DNA of 64,000 nt from Leishmania donovani (GCF_000227135.1 NC_018237.1:251618-315617); one strand, 5' to 3'. Shown: positions 52,023 through 63,936, counted from the stretch's first letter. The notes: generated from the letters alone by a model not told the origin. Made by a program: numbers and translations.

Positions 52023-54293
52023 TTACCCGTTCAGTGGGTTACGGCTTCCCTCCTCACTGCCCATATCTAGCGTGCTGGCAAACTTCGGCTCCACGGTTAA
52101 AGCCGGCGCCACGACGGTGGCGAGGCGCCGCCGCTTCGAGGTCGCGATGACTATGGCCACCACCAGAATCGCCGCCACCACGGCAGACACCACGGCGATG
52201 CTAACGATGCACCCGGTGCCGCACTTGCGAGTGCGCGTTGTCGTCGCATTTTGCAAGTAATCCGTGACGTTTGTCCAGTCGGTGCCATCGAGGCAGCGCG
52301 AGATGCTGAAGTTGTAGTGCAGGCTTTCCGGGATGAAGACGGTGATGTTATAGTTGCTGTAAGGCATCCCCGGCATCACCAGCTCGGTGAGGTTGTCGAT
52401 GCCGACGCGCGGAACGCAGCCGGGGACCATGTCATCGTGTGAGTCACTCGAGCTGCTGCCAGAGCCGGTGTAGGAGGGGCTGTTCTCCGCGCACTTCGCC
52501 AGTTGTTCCTGAATCGCCGTGTAGATGATCCACCGCACCAGCTGCTGCTGCGCTGCAGTGAGGATGTGGAAGGGGAACGCGTTGCCGGCGAAAATACAAT
52601 CATACACGAAGTCCGGCGTGTAGGCGTTGCGCACGGCCGCAAGCATCGTCGTGTTGAAGTGAACGTTCGCGAGCGACGCAGGGGTCGTCGTGTTCTCGAA
52701 GAAGCCGGACTCGTTCAGGATCTCGCCGAAGGGGTACGGCATCAGCAGCTTCAGCAGCGTCAAGTTCGGATGCGCGTTTACTGTGAAGTTCTGTGCTTTC
52801 GACGTGTAGATGTACGGGTACTGCAGGGCGGCGCGGGCATCAGCGGCCACGGCGCGCTCGATCATTTGCATCTTGGTGAGGTTGCACATGGGCAGCACAT
52901 TTGGGTCACCAAAGAGGATGTGGTTCGTGCGGTTGTAGTACGCCTGCAACCCGTGCAGCGAGCTCATGAACGGTGTGCCGATGACCGCCGCTCTTGACAC
53001 CGTTGAAAAGAAGCGATTCGACACATCCACGGAAAAGATGGTGTCCCACGTGCTGTCGTCCACTTTCGGAGTGGAGTGGTTGATCGCCACGTACGGGAAA
53101 GGAATGTTCGAGTTGCTCACGAGCTCGTAGTTCATGCCATCCAGTATCAGTGGCATGATCGAGGAGTTGTCCAGGAAGTACACCGGGAACGGGGTGCGGG
53201 TGATAGTGTCGCTGATGGTGGTGTTGCTCACTATGATGGCACGAACAACACTCGCACCGCCGGTTGTCATGTACACCATGTCAGTACTCAAGGGGTAGAT
53301 GCGGGCGATGCCGCAGAAAGTTGGGCTCGTATCGGAGTCGACATTGTTCAGCGCTGGGTTGCACGACTTGACCTCCTTACCAGAGACGAGGGCGTACGAG
53401 ATCGTCGCGTCAGAGGTGGTGACGGTGTACACTGCGCTCGTCGAGGCCGCCATCAAAACCGAGGTTCCTCTGTTCGCGGTGTCCCTGCTGCTTGTGAACT
53501 TGGTGTCGACAAATGTGACACCGACCGACTTTGCAATGAAGGCACCGGAGAGGTTAAACCAGTACAGATCCGAGGTCGGCGTGATGAAGATGCCACTCGA
53601 CGACACCGCGAAGCCCCTGAAGTCCGAGGAGATCGGGATGAGTTGATGGAACTCGGTACTCCCGGTGAGGGTGATCTGCGTGCAGGCTGACCCCACCACG
53701 GCGCCACCGGCGCCTATGCCGCACTGGTAGATGCCATTCTGAGTGCTGAGAAGATAGACGTTGTTGTCGTGCACGGTCACGTCGACGAAGCTGATGCCGT
53801 GCTTCACCTGCGTCAGGTACACAACACTGTTCGACACCCAGTACAGCATGCCGTCGTTCTGCACGTAGTAGACGGTAGAGGTGACCAAACCGTTGCTAGA
53901 GTTGGGCCGCAGCGTCACGCAGCCGAACACGCCGGTCAGCCGGACCTTGTCGATTGGCCCGCTGTTCAAGTTCATCGAACCCTGGCCGTACCAGAAGCCC
54001 AGATAGGTGCTGTAGCGGTTGAAGCTGAAGAAGTACGATGCACCGCCGATGAGGAGCGTCGTGTCCTCCACGTCTGCGGTGTCGAAGTCGGCACAGATCG
54101 CGAAGGGGTTCAGAATGCGGCTTGCACCTGCCTTGCCCTGCAGGTTCTGCCCTACCAGTAGGGCCCCGGCCACCGTGATGCCCGCATGATCGTACGCACG
54201 TGCCGTGGTGGTAGCAACGGCGGCGGCGGCGGCAAGTGCAATCAGCAGCGCTGCTGCTGCCGCCGAAGACACTCGACGAATGCAGCGCCCCAT
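52023..54293 (-). CDS. Surface type I glycoprotein, 756 aa
   Basis: A signal peptide of about 33 residues (Ala/Val/Thr-rich) leads into an ectodomain of about 660 residues. It is rich in Asn, Ser, Thr, Val and aromatic residues and has many N-x-S/T glycosylation sites. The repeated short strand patterns (for example MLYWVSNSVVYLT and NNVYLLSTQNGIYQC) suggest beta-propeller-like blades in the N-terminal half. A Cys pair (KCGTGC) directly precedes the transmembrane helix (about residues 696-718), which is followed by a tail of 38 residues starting SKRRR. The neighbour at 56450-58243 has the same general plan, so the two may be diverged duplicates. The function is unknown, and a surface receptor or adhesin is an inference. 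Confidence 0.88.
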   Translation of the reverse strand: MGRCIRRVSSAAAAALLIALAAAAAVATTTARAYDHAGITVAGALLVGQNLQGKAGASRILNPFAICADFDTADVEDTTLLIGGASYFFSFNRYSTYLGFWYGQGSMNLNSGPIDKVRLTGVFGCVTLRPNSSNGLVTSTVYYVQNDGMLYWVSNSVVYLTQVKHGISFVDVTVHDNNVYLLSTQNGIYQCGIGAGGAVVGSACTQITLTGSTEFHQLIPISSDFRGFAVSSSGIFITPTSDLYWFNLSGAFIAKSVGVTFVDTKFTSSRDTANRGTSVLMAASTSAVYTVTTSDATISYALVSGKEVKSCNPALNNVDSDTSPTFCGIARIYPLSTDMVYMTTGGASVVRAIIVSNTTISDTITRTPFPVYFLDNSSIMPLILDGMNYELVSNSNIPFPYVAINHSTPKVDDSTWDTIFSVDVSNRFFSTVSRAAVIGTPFMSSLHGLQAYYNRTNHILFGDPNVLPMCNLTKMQMIERAVAADARAALQYPYIYTSKAQNFTVNAHPNLTLLKLLMPYPFGEILNESGFFENTTTPASLANVHFNTTMLAAVRNAYTPDFVYDCIFAGNAFPFHILTAAQQQLVRWIIYTAIQEQLAKCAENSPSYTGSGSSSSDSHDDMVPGCVPRVGIDNLTELVMPGMPYSNYNITVFIPESLHYNFSISRCLDGTDWTNVTDYLQNATTTRTRKCGTGCIVSIAVVSAVVAAILVVAIVIATSKRRRLATVVAPALTVEPKFASTLDMGSEEGSRNPLNG

Positions 54294-56449
54294 CTTGATC
54301 TATCGCTTCTGCGTGCAACGTCTTCTATCGGGTCGGCTCAGAGAGAGAAAGGGACGCAAATAAACGAAAAACCAGAAAAGAAGTCTAACTTCTCAACGAC
54401 ACGGGCAGACGCGCACGCACACGCACACGTACACAGACACTCGTAGAAGCTGCTGTGCGTGAGGGTTCGTGTACGAGGAACGGCACAGAGGCGGAGAGAA
54501 GGGCTGTGAGTGTAGGGATGAGAAGACAGTGGAGTCGGCGGATGTCGTAGACGGAGGCGAGCAAAAAGCCACAGGAACACCCTCGCGGAGAGAGTGAGTC
54601 ACCGGCACACAAAAGAAAAAAAAGACGAGGGTGTATAACACGACAATGAAGGCGATGGGAGAGGCGGTGGGGCTGCTGGGCAGATGAGACGTTCCCTTTT
54701 CTTTTTGGTTTTGTCTCTGCTGCTTTCGGTCACAAGCACACATACATACCTACACCCACACAGGCACACACAAGAGGCACGACTGCTGCCTGTGGAGCCT
54801 GTGCTGCGCTGATGAGGAATGAGGAGGGGAGGAGGGAGGGTCAACGTGGTGCGACGAGGGCGGTAACACGTACGAAAAAGGGTGCAGTTGATGGTACAGT
54901 ATACTTCGTAGTTCTACGGCGGATGGGACCCTCGCGTTTACGTTGTTGTACACCCTCGTGTGAGGTTGCAGGTTGTGTCGTGCAGGTGGGTTTCTGATAA
55001 GAGGGAGGGACAGATGTGCGTGGGTAGGTGTCATTGGTTGTGCGAAAGTGTGCAAGAGAGGCGAGGGCGATGAGTAGACGGCGCGCATTTTTTCGAGAGA
55101 GAGGGAAGGTGGAAAGGGTGCAGGAAGTCACGGCAAGAACACGTGCGTGCTCCCGTTGGTCTCCCCAGAACGGCCATTCGGTGCGAAAGACGATATCGCT
55201 CTACTGCTTTGCTCTCTCCCTCATCGCGCGCTGCGACCTCACGACGAGAGCGATGGAGGAGATCATATCAAGTGTGCAGCAAGGACCCCCCACCCCCGAT
55301 CCTCAGCGTCACCCTCGAGAGCACACACACACACACACTCACACAAATCCTTGTACGTTTTCGAGTACACATCGAGAGTTGCCGGCTACCTACCTTGATG
55401 GACCGCGTCACTTCCATCTTGTGGTTGGCAGGGGCTTGACACTACGGGGAGGGGGGACACTGTTGGATTGCATCTCATTTTTTTGTGAATTTTTTTTTGT
55501 GCTTTCCCGATATTGGCCTCGGCACACACACACACGCACACAGACAAGAGACGCAGAGGAAGAGAGACGCAGAAGGGGAGGAGGGGGGGTGCAGGGGGAG
55601 GGGGCACACAGCGGACGTGAGCGGAAGAAGGGACGAACACATGCTGAATAAACAAGAATCAATGGACAAAGGCCCCCCCCCTCCCCTCCAAAAAAAGAAA
55701 AAAATGCACACCCAAAGACATGAAAAAGAGCGGCGAGGCGGGGAGAGGGACGGGGCACGCACCACGGGGAGATGAAGCGCACAGCTGCACGCGCACGAAG
55801 ACATCACAGGAAGAAAATCCGCGCTTCTTCTGCAGATGTTGATTCTGAACCTCTTTCCTTACCGCCGCCCCTCCCGGTGCTGCATGAGTGCCACTACATA
55901 AAAGCCCATTCAGTGTGTGTATATTTGTGAGAGAAACATATGATGGTCCAAAGAGAAGAATGAAGGGAAGGGGTACGGCAACGGCGCATCCCCGCCGCCG
56001 CCGCCCCCTGCATAACCGAACACAACGCACTGACAACAACAGCAGCAAGCATGTCATGCTCGCCTCTATTCTTTCACTAAATCAGTGCACCGCACACGCA
56101 CACAGGCATGCGAATCTTTCAAACATCTCTCCCTCCTTTTCCCTTGTCGCCTGCCTGCGTTCGCGTCTCTACGTGATTCTAACAAAAAAAAAAAGAAAGC
56201 GAGAGAGAGAGAGAGACAACGTCCTGTCTGCCCCTCTACAACATGATATATATATATATAACATGTTCTGAGTGAGCGGTGCGGCCCTGTGCGTATGGTG
56301 ATCCGTGTGGGGAGGAGGAAAAGGAGGGCAAGTGGTGGGGAGAGTCGGGTCTCTCCTTCGCGCCCCGCCTTTTTTTACATTGAAACACGCACACGCACGC
56401 ACGCACGCAGAGTCCAACGAAAACAGCGAAGGGCAGGCGTGATCTCTAG
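54294..56449. other. Intergenic region, 2.2 kb, purine-rich plus strand
   Basis: It separates the two surface-glycoprotein genes. It holds AC runs near 55323-55344 and 55524-55542, G-rich stretches near 55578-55602, and an AT run at about 56246-56261. No gene is seen. The frames are antisense or microsatellite shadows. Confidence 0.6.
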
Positions 56450-57095
56450 TTAAATGATAGGCACCATCACCACCGCCGTGAAGATGTTCGATGGACTAAC
56501 AATCATGAGTATAAGGAGCACGACGCCAGCCGCTGCTAACACCACTGAGGACGCGATGGCACCCTTGCACACGTCGTCGCACGCCGATCCGATGTTGTAC
56601 GCGGGGCACTTGGGGGCCGTGATCGTCTTACAGGCGGTAGTGCAGTTGTAGAAGCAGAAGGGGCCAAGGTTCCAGCCACTGCTATTCAGCGAGTTCAAAA
56701 ACGCTCGCGTCCGTTTCCACGGGGATTTCACCAAGCGATCTTGCGTGTACAACAGGTCGTGGCCTCGCGGGCCCCAGAATATCAAAATCGAAATCGTGCC
56801 GTCGTTGCTGCGGTCGGTGGTAATGTTGCCGCACCACGTCGAAACGTTCACGTCGCCGTCCACGAGCGTCGTGATGTTTGTTGGAGGTACCACGAACTCG
56901 TTCAGAAAGTCGTCGGTGTTGTACGCCTCCGTAGCGTCGATGCGCATCCAGTTGTAGACCTGGGTCATGAGGCAGCTGTCGTTGGTGGGAAAGGCTGCTG
57001 TAGGGAAGGCTGCAATACCTTTGTGACGACCTGAAAGGATGCCTTCGCTGCTGCTGCTGCTGCTGCTGCTGCCGCTGCTGCTGCTACTGCTGCTG

Positions 57096-57130
<35 letters not shown>

Positions 57131-58243
57131 GCTACTGCTGCTCTCTTCCGGATGGATAGGGGTCGCTGAGACAATCAAAAACTGGGTAGTGGTGAGGATG
57201 TACCAACTGTCTGAGGTACGCTCAAAGAAGAGCTGAATCTTACCGCCGATCAACGAAGTGTCAAGGTCGATCATTTTCTGCGGCACCAGCGACGGCGAGG
57301 TAGCCGAAGATGCTGTCGCGTCAAGACCGGCGATTGTGCTGCCGTTGGCGGTCACATACAACACCTGGGTACCGTCTTTGCTCGCTTGAAGGATTCGACC
57401 AAAGTCGGCTGCGAGAGGCGTGCTCACCTTCCACGACTTGGAGCTGGGCTGGATGTAAGACCAGCAGTACATCTGCAAGGTCGCGTTCACGATGAAGGCG
57501 CGACTGAGATGGGACAGAACGGTGATCGCGCCTGGCACGAAGTAGGGGTCGCTGGTGAAGTTCACCTGCCCTACCGGACTGCCCAGGCTCGGAATATATA
57601 GAACACTATGGTAGCCGGTATTGGAGATGAAGACGGAGGTTTTGCCGCTGATGATCGAAACGGCAAGCGAGTTTGGCGTATTCAGGGTATTCGCGTTTAA
57701 AATCGTTGTTGTCACATTCGTCGTGGCGTTGGTGAAGCGAAGGGCGTTGTTTAGGGTATCAGCCAAGTAGAAGCCGCCGTTACCGTACGCGAGGGAGTTG
57801 GCACGACTGTCACCAGTAGGGATGCCGCCGAAGAGGGCGTCTGGGGAAGGGCCGTCCTGGTCGCCTCTCTTTCTGTTATTGCCGGCAATGGTGGAAAGAT
57901 AACCTGCCTTGGAGATCAAGCGAATGGCAGAGCCGCTGCCTCCCATGTCCGAGAACACGACCCCGCCGCCGACCATGGCGCCGCCGTAGCCGACTACACC
58001 GTATATGCCCACTCCACTGGGACCATCTGTCGAGTCGCCACCGCCCGGGGCGCTGCGGAAGATGACGTGGTAATAGTATGTGCCATCGTAGTAGTCGCTG
58101 GAGCTCGAGCCTTGCGCGGCGGCCGGGCGGTGCAACAAAATACAGAGAACAGCCAGGGCGGCGGCAAAGAGCTGGTGGGGCGACGGTCCCCGTGCCCGCC
58201 GTACCGGCCATCGCCTTGTCGTGACAGCTGCGCACCGCGACAT
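56450..58243 (-). CDS. Surface glycoprotein with NHL/beta-propeller-like ectodomain and poly-serine tract, 597 aa
   Basis: After a basic start a hydrophobic signal segment (LFAAALAVLCILLHRPAAAQ, residues 25-44) leads to an ectodomain with NHL-like blades. One begins GYLSTIAGNN and is followed by GGFYLADTLNNALRF, the pattern of NHL repeats in six-bladed propellers. A serine tract encoded by a CTG/CTA/CCG-type triplet repeat on the plus strand (57046-57144) divides the protein. The membrane-proximal part has clustered Cys residues (CFYNCTTAC). A hydrophobic C-terminus begins near residue 561 and ends in VVMVPII with no cytoplasmic tail, compatible with a transmembrane anchor or a GPI signal. 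The ATG at 58243 is chosen; the frame is open to 58327. The function is unknown. Confidence 0.87.
57046..57144. repeat. CTG-type triplet repeat encoding poly-serine
   Basis: About 33 tandem triplets, mostly CTG with interspersed CTA and CCG on the plus strand, read as AGC/AGT/GGC on the coding strand. Such tracts are prone to length variation between strains. Confidence 0.9.
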
Positions 58244-59808
58244 CCGCTCGCGTGCGTTTGTGTGCTGCGACGACTGGAAGAGGCGGCGGCGGCAGGCGAG
58301 GGGCGAGGGGGGGGGAACAAGGCTCACGCTCGTTGTGTGTGTGTACGCGTGTGCGCGCCTATGTACTACCGAAATGGAAAGGAGAGTAAAAAAAGAATGA
58401 TGGGTGTGGTGGCGGAGGGCAGACGAACGAGCTCACTCTTACACAGACAGGTGGTGGCAGGGAGGGGCGAGGGGGTGCAACTTGAATCTGCTATACCAGA
58501 AAAGATACACAAGCAAGAGCTAAGGAAAACAGATGAGGCAGGTAACAATGAGAAAATGAAGGAGGGTGACGGTGGGGCGGCGGCCGGGTGGGCGAGGAGG
58601 GCGGGCTGCCGTGGCGTTCCTCCTGTCTAAAGTGTGCGACCCCTCCTTTCTGTGCTCTTCGCCAGGCACTCTGTTGGTGCAGCCGCGATGGGTATAGGGT
58701 GAGACAGAAAAGAGAAACACCCGCGCACGCACGGAGGACGGTTTCAAGTGGGGGGGGGGAAGAGGGGAGCCAAAGACACAACCACACAGAGACGCAGACA
58801 ATACCCAACACGAGAAACCGGAGGTGAGCAGTGCAGACGTGAAACGCGTTTCGAAAAGAAGAGGGGGAAGGAGGGGGGCGGCGGCGGGCCAGCGCGTCGT
58901 CGCCTTGAGAGAAGTGCCCGTTGCAGGTGTTGGTATTGTTCCTTGTTTCTTCCAAAGGCGTTGCACGGCAGTTAAGCGATGGAGGGCAGAGACAGCGGGG
59001 AGGGAGCACACGTGTGCACCACGTTTGCAGGCGAGTGATGGTGGAAGGGGAAGGGGTGGGGAGCCAAGAGCAATCACGGTGATGTGTGAAAAGCAGAGGG
59101 AGGAGGAAGAGGACAGAGATAAGTCGTTGAGGTTGCAGGGCGGCATCCAGCGTAGATGCTAAGCAGCAGCGCACAAGCCACATCGCATGCTTTTCCCCAG
59201 AGAAGATGGGGGAGGGAACACTCAAGCGCGTGCGTGTGTGTCCATGTCTGCGAGCGAGGAAGACAGGATGGTAAAGGAAAGAGACGAAGGGACACACACA
59301 CACACGCACATGAATGCTTCACATCCACATACATAAACGCGTTCTCCGTTTCTCTCGATTTCTCTCGCACAACACCGTACAACAGGGACACACGACTTCA
59401 ATAAGGCGTGGCACCCCTTGCCCAATGGGGATCCGTCAAGACAGTGCACCTCCGCACCTTGTTGGTGACCGAGGCTTGGCTGATTACCATATATATTTTC
59501 TTTTCTTCATATGCTGCTCACTCTAAAGTGATGTGGCACTGCGTCCCCCCGTCGGTACTCGTATGGATGCCGCTGATACGGTCGCAATACACAGTGACCC
59601 TAGTCGAGATACCGGCGTGGGTGGGCGAGACGATGTCGAGGCACTACGAGGAGTACACAGACACGCCTGCCCACGCGCGCGCACAACGGGCGTTTCTCAG
59701 CAGACTACACCTCCGCCATCGTTGTCAGTTGTGTGAATAAACAGTATAGCAACCGCCGCTTATCGTGGCACCGAGGATACTTGGAATCGCCCGCGTCATC
59801 TCGCGCGC
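58244..59808. other. Intergenic region, 1.6 kb
   Basis: It holds the leader of the propeller gene and the 3' untranslated region of the CCCH gene. The plus strand is G/A-rich, with a G run near 58750-58759. No gene is seen. Confidence 0.6.
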
Positions 59809-60540
59809 TCACGACTTTGGGACGCGGTTGACCGGCTGTCCGTGCTTGTCCAGGTGAGTGAAAGGGCATGCCGCGCCTCTTTGGCAGCCCTCAGGTGTGC
59901 GGTAGAAGTGGCACACCCCACTGATGCCCGCGTTCGCGACGTTGCTCGTGATGGAACCGTTGCTGCTGTTGTGCGCGTGGTAGACGGTATTATCCACGTG
60001 CTGGGCGTTGCGGCGCAGCTGTGCGATGCGATAGTCATTGAGCTTCTCAGCCAGGTTCGGGTCGTCGGGGGACGGCAGCGGCGGAAGCGGAGGGGCGCCG
60101 GCGGCAGCAGACAGTGACGACGATGGAGTGGCAGACGCCGACCCAGACAGCAACGACGACAGAGTGGCTCCGCTGTTGCTGCCGCTGTTGTTCCCACTTG
60201 ATGCCCCACCGTGTGGCTTTTTGTGCTCGAAGGAGGTGAGCTGCTGCACATCCACCTCCTCCCGGTCCACGCCATAGTAGCCATCGCACACCTTGTAGAA
60301 GTCCATGAGCGCTTGATGGGCAATGAACGGCGATGGGCGGAGCGTGTGGTCGTGCGGCTGCACTGCCTCATAGAGGGCTTCGGGGGAGAGTGCCGTGTAC
60401 GGCTTCGGCTCGGCAGCCCGCACGAGACACAGCATCGCAGGGGTGGCGTTCTCGATCAGGTAGTTCACACGACCCGCTTTTCGGCGACGCGCCGCCGTGG
60501 CTGGTGCCTCTACCGCCTCCTTGTAGGCTGTTGTAGACAT
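59809..60540 (-). CDS. CCCH zinc-finger protein, 243 aa
   Basis: A single CCCH zinc finger lies at the C-terminus: C210, C219, C225 and H229 give C-x8-C-x5-C-x3-H, a spacing used by RNA-binding CCCH proteins. Upstream are a basic N-terminal stretch (RRRKAGRVNYLIENAT), a compact domain of about 70 residues, and a low-complexity Ser/Gly/Asn/Pro linker. In trypanosomatids such proteins commonly control mRNA stability or translation because promoters do not regulate individual genes. The frame opens at a TTG at 60576, but the first ATG is at 60540, just after a pyrimidine-rich leader with CTCAG, so this start is chosen. Confidence 0.87.
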   Translation of the reverse strand: MSTTAYKEAVEAPATAARRRKAGRVNYLIENATPAMLCLVRAAEPKPYTALSPEALYEAVQPHDHTLRPSPFIAHQALMDFYKVCDGYYGVDREEVDVQQLTSFEHKKPHGGASSGNNSGSNSGATLSSLLSGSASATPSSSLSAAAGAPPLPPLPSPDDPNLAEKLNDYRIAQLRRNAQHVDNTVYHAHNSSNGSITSNVANAGISGVCHFYRTPEGCQRGAACPFTHLDKHGQPVNRVPKS

Positions 60541-61487
60541 GTGCACCGCGAAAAGACCAGGAGCTGAGTTGCCCAAAGGAGGCTGGGATGAGAAGCACAG
60601 GCGCTCACCAGCACGTTGCGTGTGCGTGTGGGTTTCCCCCTTTCACCAAGTCTTGCTCTCCTCTCAGCGGAGCTGGATAGCTCAGAGGTTGCCGCGGAGG
60701 GGCACACTAAGAGAGAGAGAGGGGGAGAGGGAGGCCTCTCCTCACCTCCGAATAAAGGAAGAGAAGCACACACAAGAAGGAGCAGAGGCGGCGCAGAGGC
60801 GGAGTCCACTTGTGTGCTTGTCACTCGCGCGGACTGCTGTTCTCGTCAGAAAACAAAATGGGGAGGGAGTGAGAGATGGGAAGGGGGGGGTGGAGAGGGT
60901 GGAGTACGGGTATACGTATGTATGGATGCGTGTGTGCGCATGCCGAGGCAAACGGCGAGACCACCCGCTACAAGAGATGGAAGGTGAGAGAGGGGGAGGG
61001 AGGGAGCGAGGTGTTCAAGCAGGAGAGCCCCTCCCTTCAACCGCCACTGTCAGACAAAGGACGACAAAAGAGGGAAGCGCGCGCGCACACACACACACAC
61101 ACACAAGCGGGCAAAGGAGAAGGGGGGAGGGGCGAGGCGGTGGTGGTTTGCTCGACCACCGCCTCGGCAACGCCTGACGGCACGCATACGTGCGCGGACC
61201 GCAATGATCAGCGCCACCATGGCAAGTAGCCTTTTTCCCCCGCTATCTTCCAGTAGCACAGGAGACGTCAAGTACGCGGCACCGCCCCCTGCTCCCCTCT
61301 CCCTGCTCATCCGGTTCCACAACAACACAGCCAGCGCACCAGGTTGTGGGAGTGTCTGTGTGTTTCAAGCGCTCGTGGGCGGCAGAAGACTCTCTCTCCC
61401 TGTGGCCCAACCGCGTAGGAGAAGTTGCGCGGAGACACGCACGCGCACGTACGCGCGTAGCAATCAACGAGGCAGGCCTGGGGAGCA
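60541..61487. other. Intergenic region with AC microsatellite
   Basis: An AC run lies at about 61085-61105, and G-rich stretches lie near 60883-60900 and 61116-61135. No gene is seen. Confidence 0.6.
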
Positions 61488-63200
61488 CTACTGTGGTGGC
61501 AGCAGCTTGAATTTATCGATGGCCCACTCCCGATACATCGCCATCTCACACGCGGGAAGGGCGAGGTATTGGTCTACCATGTCGTAGCTGATGGACGCCG
61601 CGATCTTGTCGAAGTCAACGCGCCCCTCGCGCCCTTCCTGACACTCGATGCTGTCGTCGTCGAATGTAGCGCCGCGGCGGGAGCGATAGTGCGGGTTTCT
61701 GCGGCACTGACGCAGGTAAAGAACGTAGCCCAACAGCTCTGCCATGGCCCAAAGAGGTCGCTCGGCCATTTTGGCCGACGTGTGCTCGCCTTCAGCGCCA
61801 CGCTCATCATTCCCAGAGAGCTCACGTGCAACCCCCTCGGATGCCAGCTTCCGCAGCGGCGGGGTGCGATGCTGCCAATGGTGCGCCGTCGCCACGTCCG
61901 CGTCGCTCGGGAGTACCTCACGCAGCTCGTCGCCTACAAAACATACGGTGCGGTAGTGATGTCCCGGGAACAGCTGCACTTCTCCCGTCTCCGGTGAAGG
62001 CAGCATCAGCACGCAGCCGTCACGCGTGGCTGCCTGCTTGCGTTTTTCCTGTAAGAGCGTCAGCAACTCGCGACGGATCTCTTTCATTTCGTGCGTGATA
62101 GCCTTGCGTTGGCGCGACAGCTCCGACAGGAGGTGGCTCGTGGAGTCACCACCCTCCGCTGCACCGGAAGGAGCACGGGCAGTGGAGTCTCCACTGCCCC
62201 TGCCCGCATCACCTCCAGCGTCGCCCACCGCGGATACTGGGGCGCTCAGCTCTTTGTTCTGCCGCCGCGCCCGAATGCGTCGCATGGACCACAGGTTTTT
62301 TGTCCTAAGGAGGTCTGCGCGTGCCGCGACTAACTGCGAGGCACGTGACTGCAGCTCTTGCCGACGCTGACGGCGCTGGCGGCGCTGTAGCAGCGCGCCG
62401 GTGCAGTCAAGCAGCAGCACTGGCCGGTCACCGTAGCAGTGCAACGGGCGAGACGCAGCACCTTCAGCGGCGACAACACAGTCGCCGACGTCGCAGGCAC
62501 CGGTAGCGCTCCGGCCGTCTTCCGCGGCTGCCTTCGCGGCGCGCGGGGCAAACAGAGCACGAGGAATAAGAAATGGATGCTCGGCAGGGACGATCATGCG
62601 CTTGTGGTTGAGCATAACGACGAAGTCGCGGCGGCTGTTGGAGCTGACGTGTGCGGTCTTCCCGGACAGGGATAATGCGGGCGCATCTGCAGCATGATGC
62701 GCAGCAGCTGCGTTGTGGGTCGGGGGATCACCGGAGGCCACACGGGACTGACACGGCAGGGATGGCGGGAGCAACGCCGAGGCTGGAGTCGGTTGGGCAG
62801 AGGGGGGCGACGAGAAGCGGGGAGGATGACCACCGACTGCGTTCTCCTCGCTGACGGTGGGGATGGCGATACTGCTGTCTGCCATGTCTGCCGTATCTGC
62901 CGTGTGCGGCCGTCGCCTCTGCGGCTCCTCGCAGCGGCGGGCTAATGCAGCAGAGGGAGGCGCAGGTGTGATGAGTGGGCATTGGGCATCCTTGGAGCTG
63001 TGCCCTAACCCACCTCTTTCCGTATGCCGCACTTGCGTTGCATCGTCGGATGCGGCGCGTGACCGTGTTGTCGGCTCTGACACGCCATCGCCCGGCCGCG
63101 CACGCTTCCGATTCGACGAGTGCGTCGACGAGGTAGCGCTGGTGCTCGCGCCGCTGTGCTGCGACGGAGGTGACCCGGAGGACGAGCAGGAGGGGCGCAT
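61488..63200 (-). CDS. Protein of unknown function, 570 aa
   Basis: I do not recognise it. The N-terminal 190 residues are low-complexity Ser/Pro/Ala/Arg sequence. A more ordered part follows with DFVVMLNHKRMIVPAEHPFL, then a basic Arg/Gln repeat (RRQRRQRRQ), a predicted coiled coil (RKAITHEMKEIRRELLTLLQ), and a globular C-terminal domain of about 150 residues containing PGHHYRTVCFVGDELREVLP and SYDMVDQYLALPACEMAMYR. The C-terminal part is the best candidate for a conserved domain. The frame is open to 63245, but only from a GTG; the first ATG is at 63200 and is used here. Confidence 0.82.
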   Translation of the reverse strand: MRPSCSSSGSPPSQHSGASTSATSSTHSSNRKRARPGDGVSEPTTRSRAASDDATQVRHTERGGLGHSSKDAQCPLITPAPPSAALARRCEEPQRRRPHTADTADMADSSIAIPTVSEENAVGGHPPRFSSPPSAQPTPASALLPPSLPCQSRVASGDPPTHNAAAAHHAADAPALSLSGKTAHVSSNSRRDFVVMLNHKRMIVPAEHPFLIPRALFAPRAAKAAAEDGRSATGACDVGDCVVAAEGAASRPLHCYGDRPVLLLDCTGALLQRRQRRQRRQELQSRASQLVAARADLLRTKNLWSMRRIRARRQNKELSAPVSAVGDAGGDAGRGSGDSTARAPSGAAEGGDSTSHLLSELSRQRKAITHEMKEIRRELLTLLQEKRKQAATRDGCVLMLPSPETGEVQLFPGHHYRTVCFVGDELREVLPSDADVATAHHWQHRTPPLRKLASEGVARELSGNDERGAEGEHTSAKMAERPLWAMAELLGYVLYLRQCRRNPHYRSRRGATFDDDSIECQEGREGRVDFDKIAASISYDMVDQYLALPACEMAMYREWAIDKFKLLPPQ

Positions 63201-63936
63201 GCGCTTCGCATGCAGAGAAAGAAAGAAACACCAGAGGGATTCCACGTGGGGTGTGTGGAAAAGGGCACGAGGGGAGACGGCGACGAGAGGGGGAGGTGCG
63301 TGCGCTTGGGTGTGCGCAGAAGCAGAAAAGAAGTGGAGCGGCGGCTGTTCCTAGATGCAGTCATGAAAGGCCGGGCAAGCGACATCACTCACTGCACGCG
63401 TAGTGCTGCAGGTGAGCGTGTCCATGTGGGGCGGGGGGTAGGTGGGTGGGTCATCGGACGATGCGAAAACGAAAGCGGCAGCCGCACTGGGAGCTCGGGT
63501 AGCGGTGCCGTTTTGGTATCTCGCGCGAGTGTATTCTGCTTTTCGTCGTCGACGGGTTGGCTTGAATGCCAAGCCCCTTTTAAGGTGGTGGAAGAGTTGG
63601 GGGGAGGGGGTGAGGAGAGGGGGGGGGGGTGGAGGCGCATGCGCGCGTGTACCTGTGCGGGCGTCGACGTGTGCGGCAGTGCAGCGAGACGAGAACCTGA
63701 AGCCATAGGGGGCGACAGAGGCGGGGGATGGGCCCACAGGTTCACACGCACAAGCACGCACACGCAAACACACACACGCAGACCTCGACAGACACGCAGG
63801 GAGTTTAACAAGGCATACAAGATACGTACATCTAGGCATAGTAGACAGCGGCAATCACAGGTCGGTACACGTCTATACAAAACATGCACGCACGCACCCG
63901 ACAGAGGGTGCGTGGAAGATCGAGCTCTCATACACC

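Noticed and set aside
60668..60720. tRNA A-box-like segment (TGGATAGCTCAGAGG)
   Set aside because: No T arm or acceptor stem follows. The next bases are a GA repeat.
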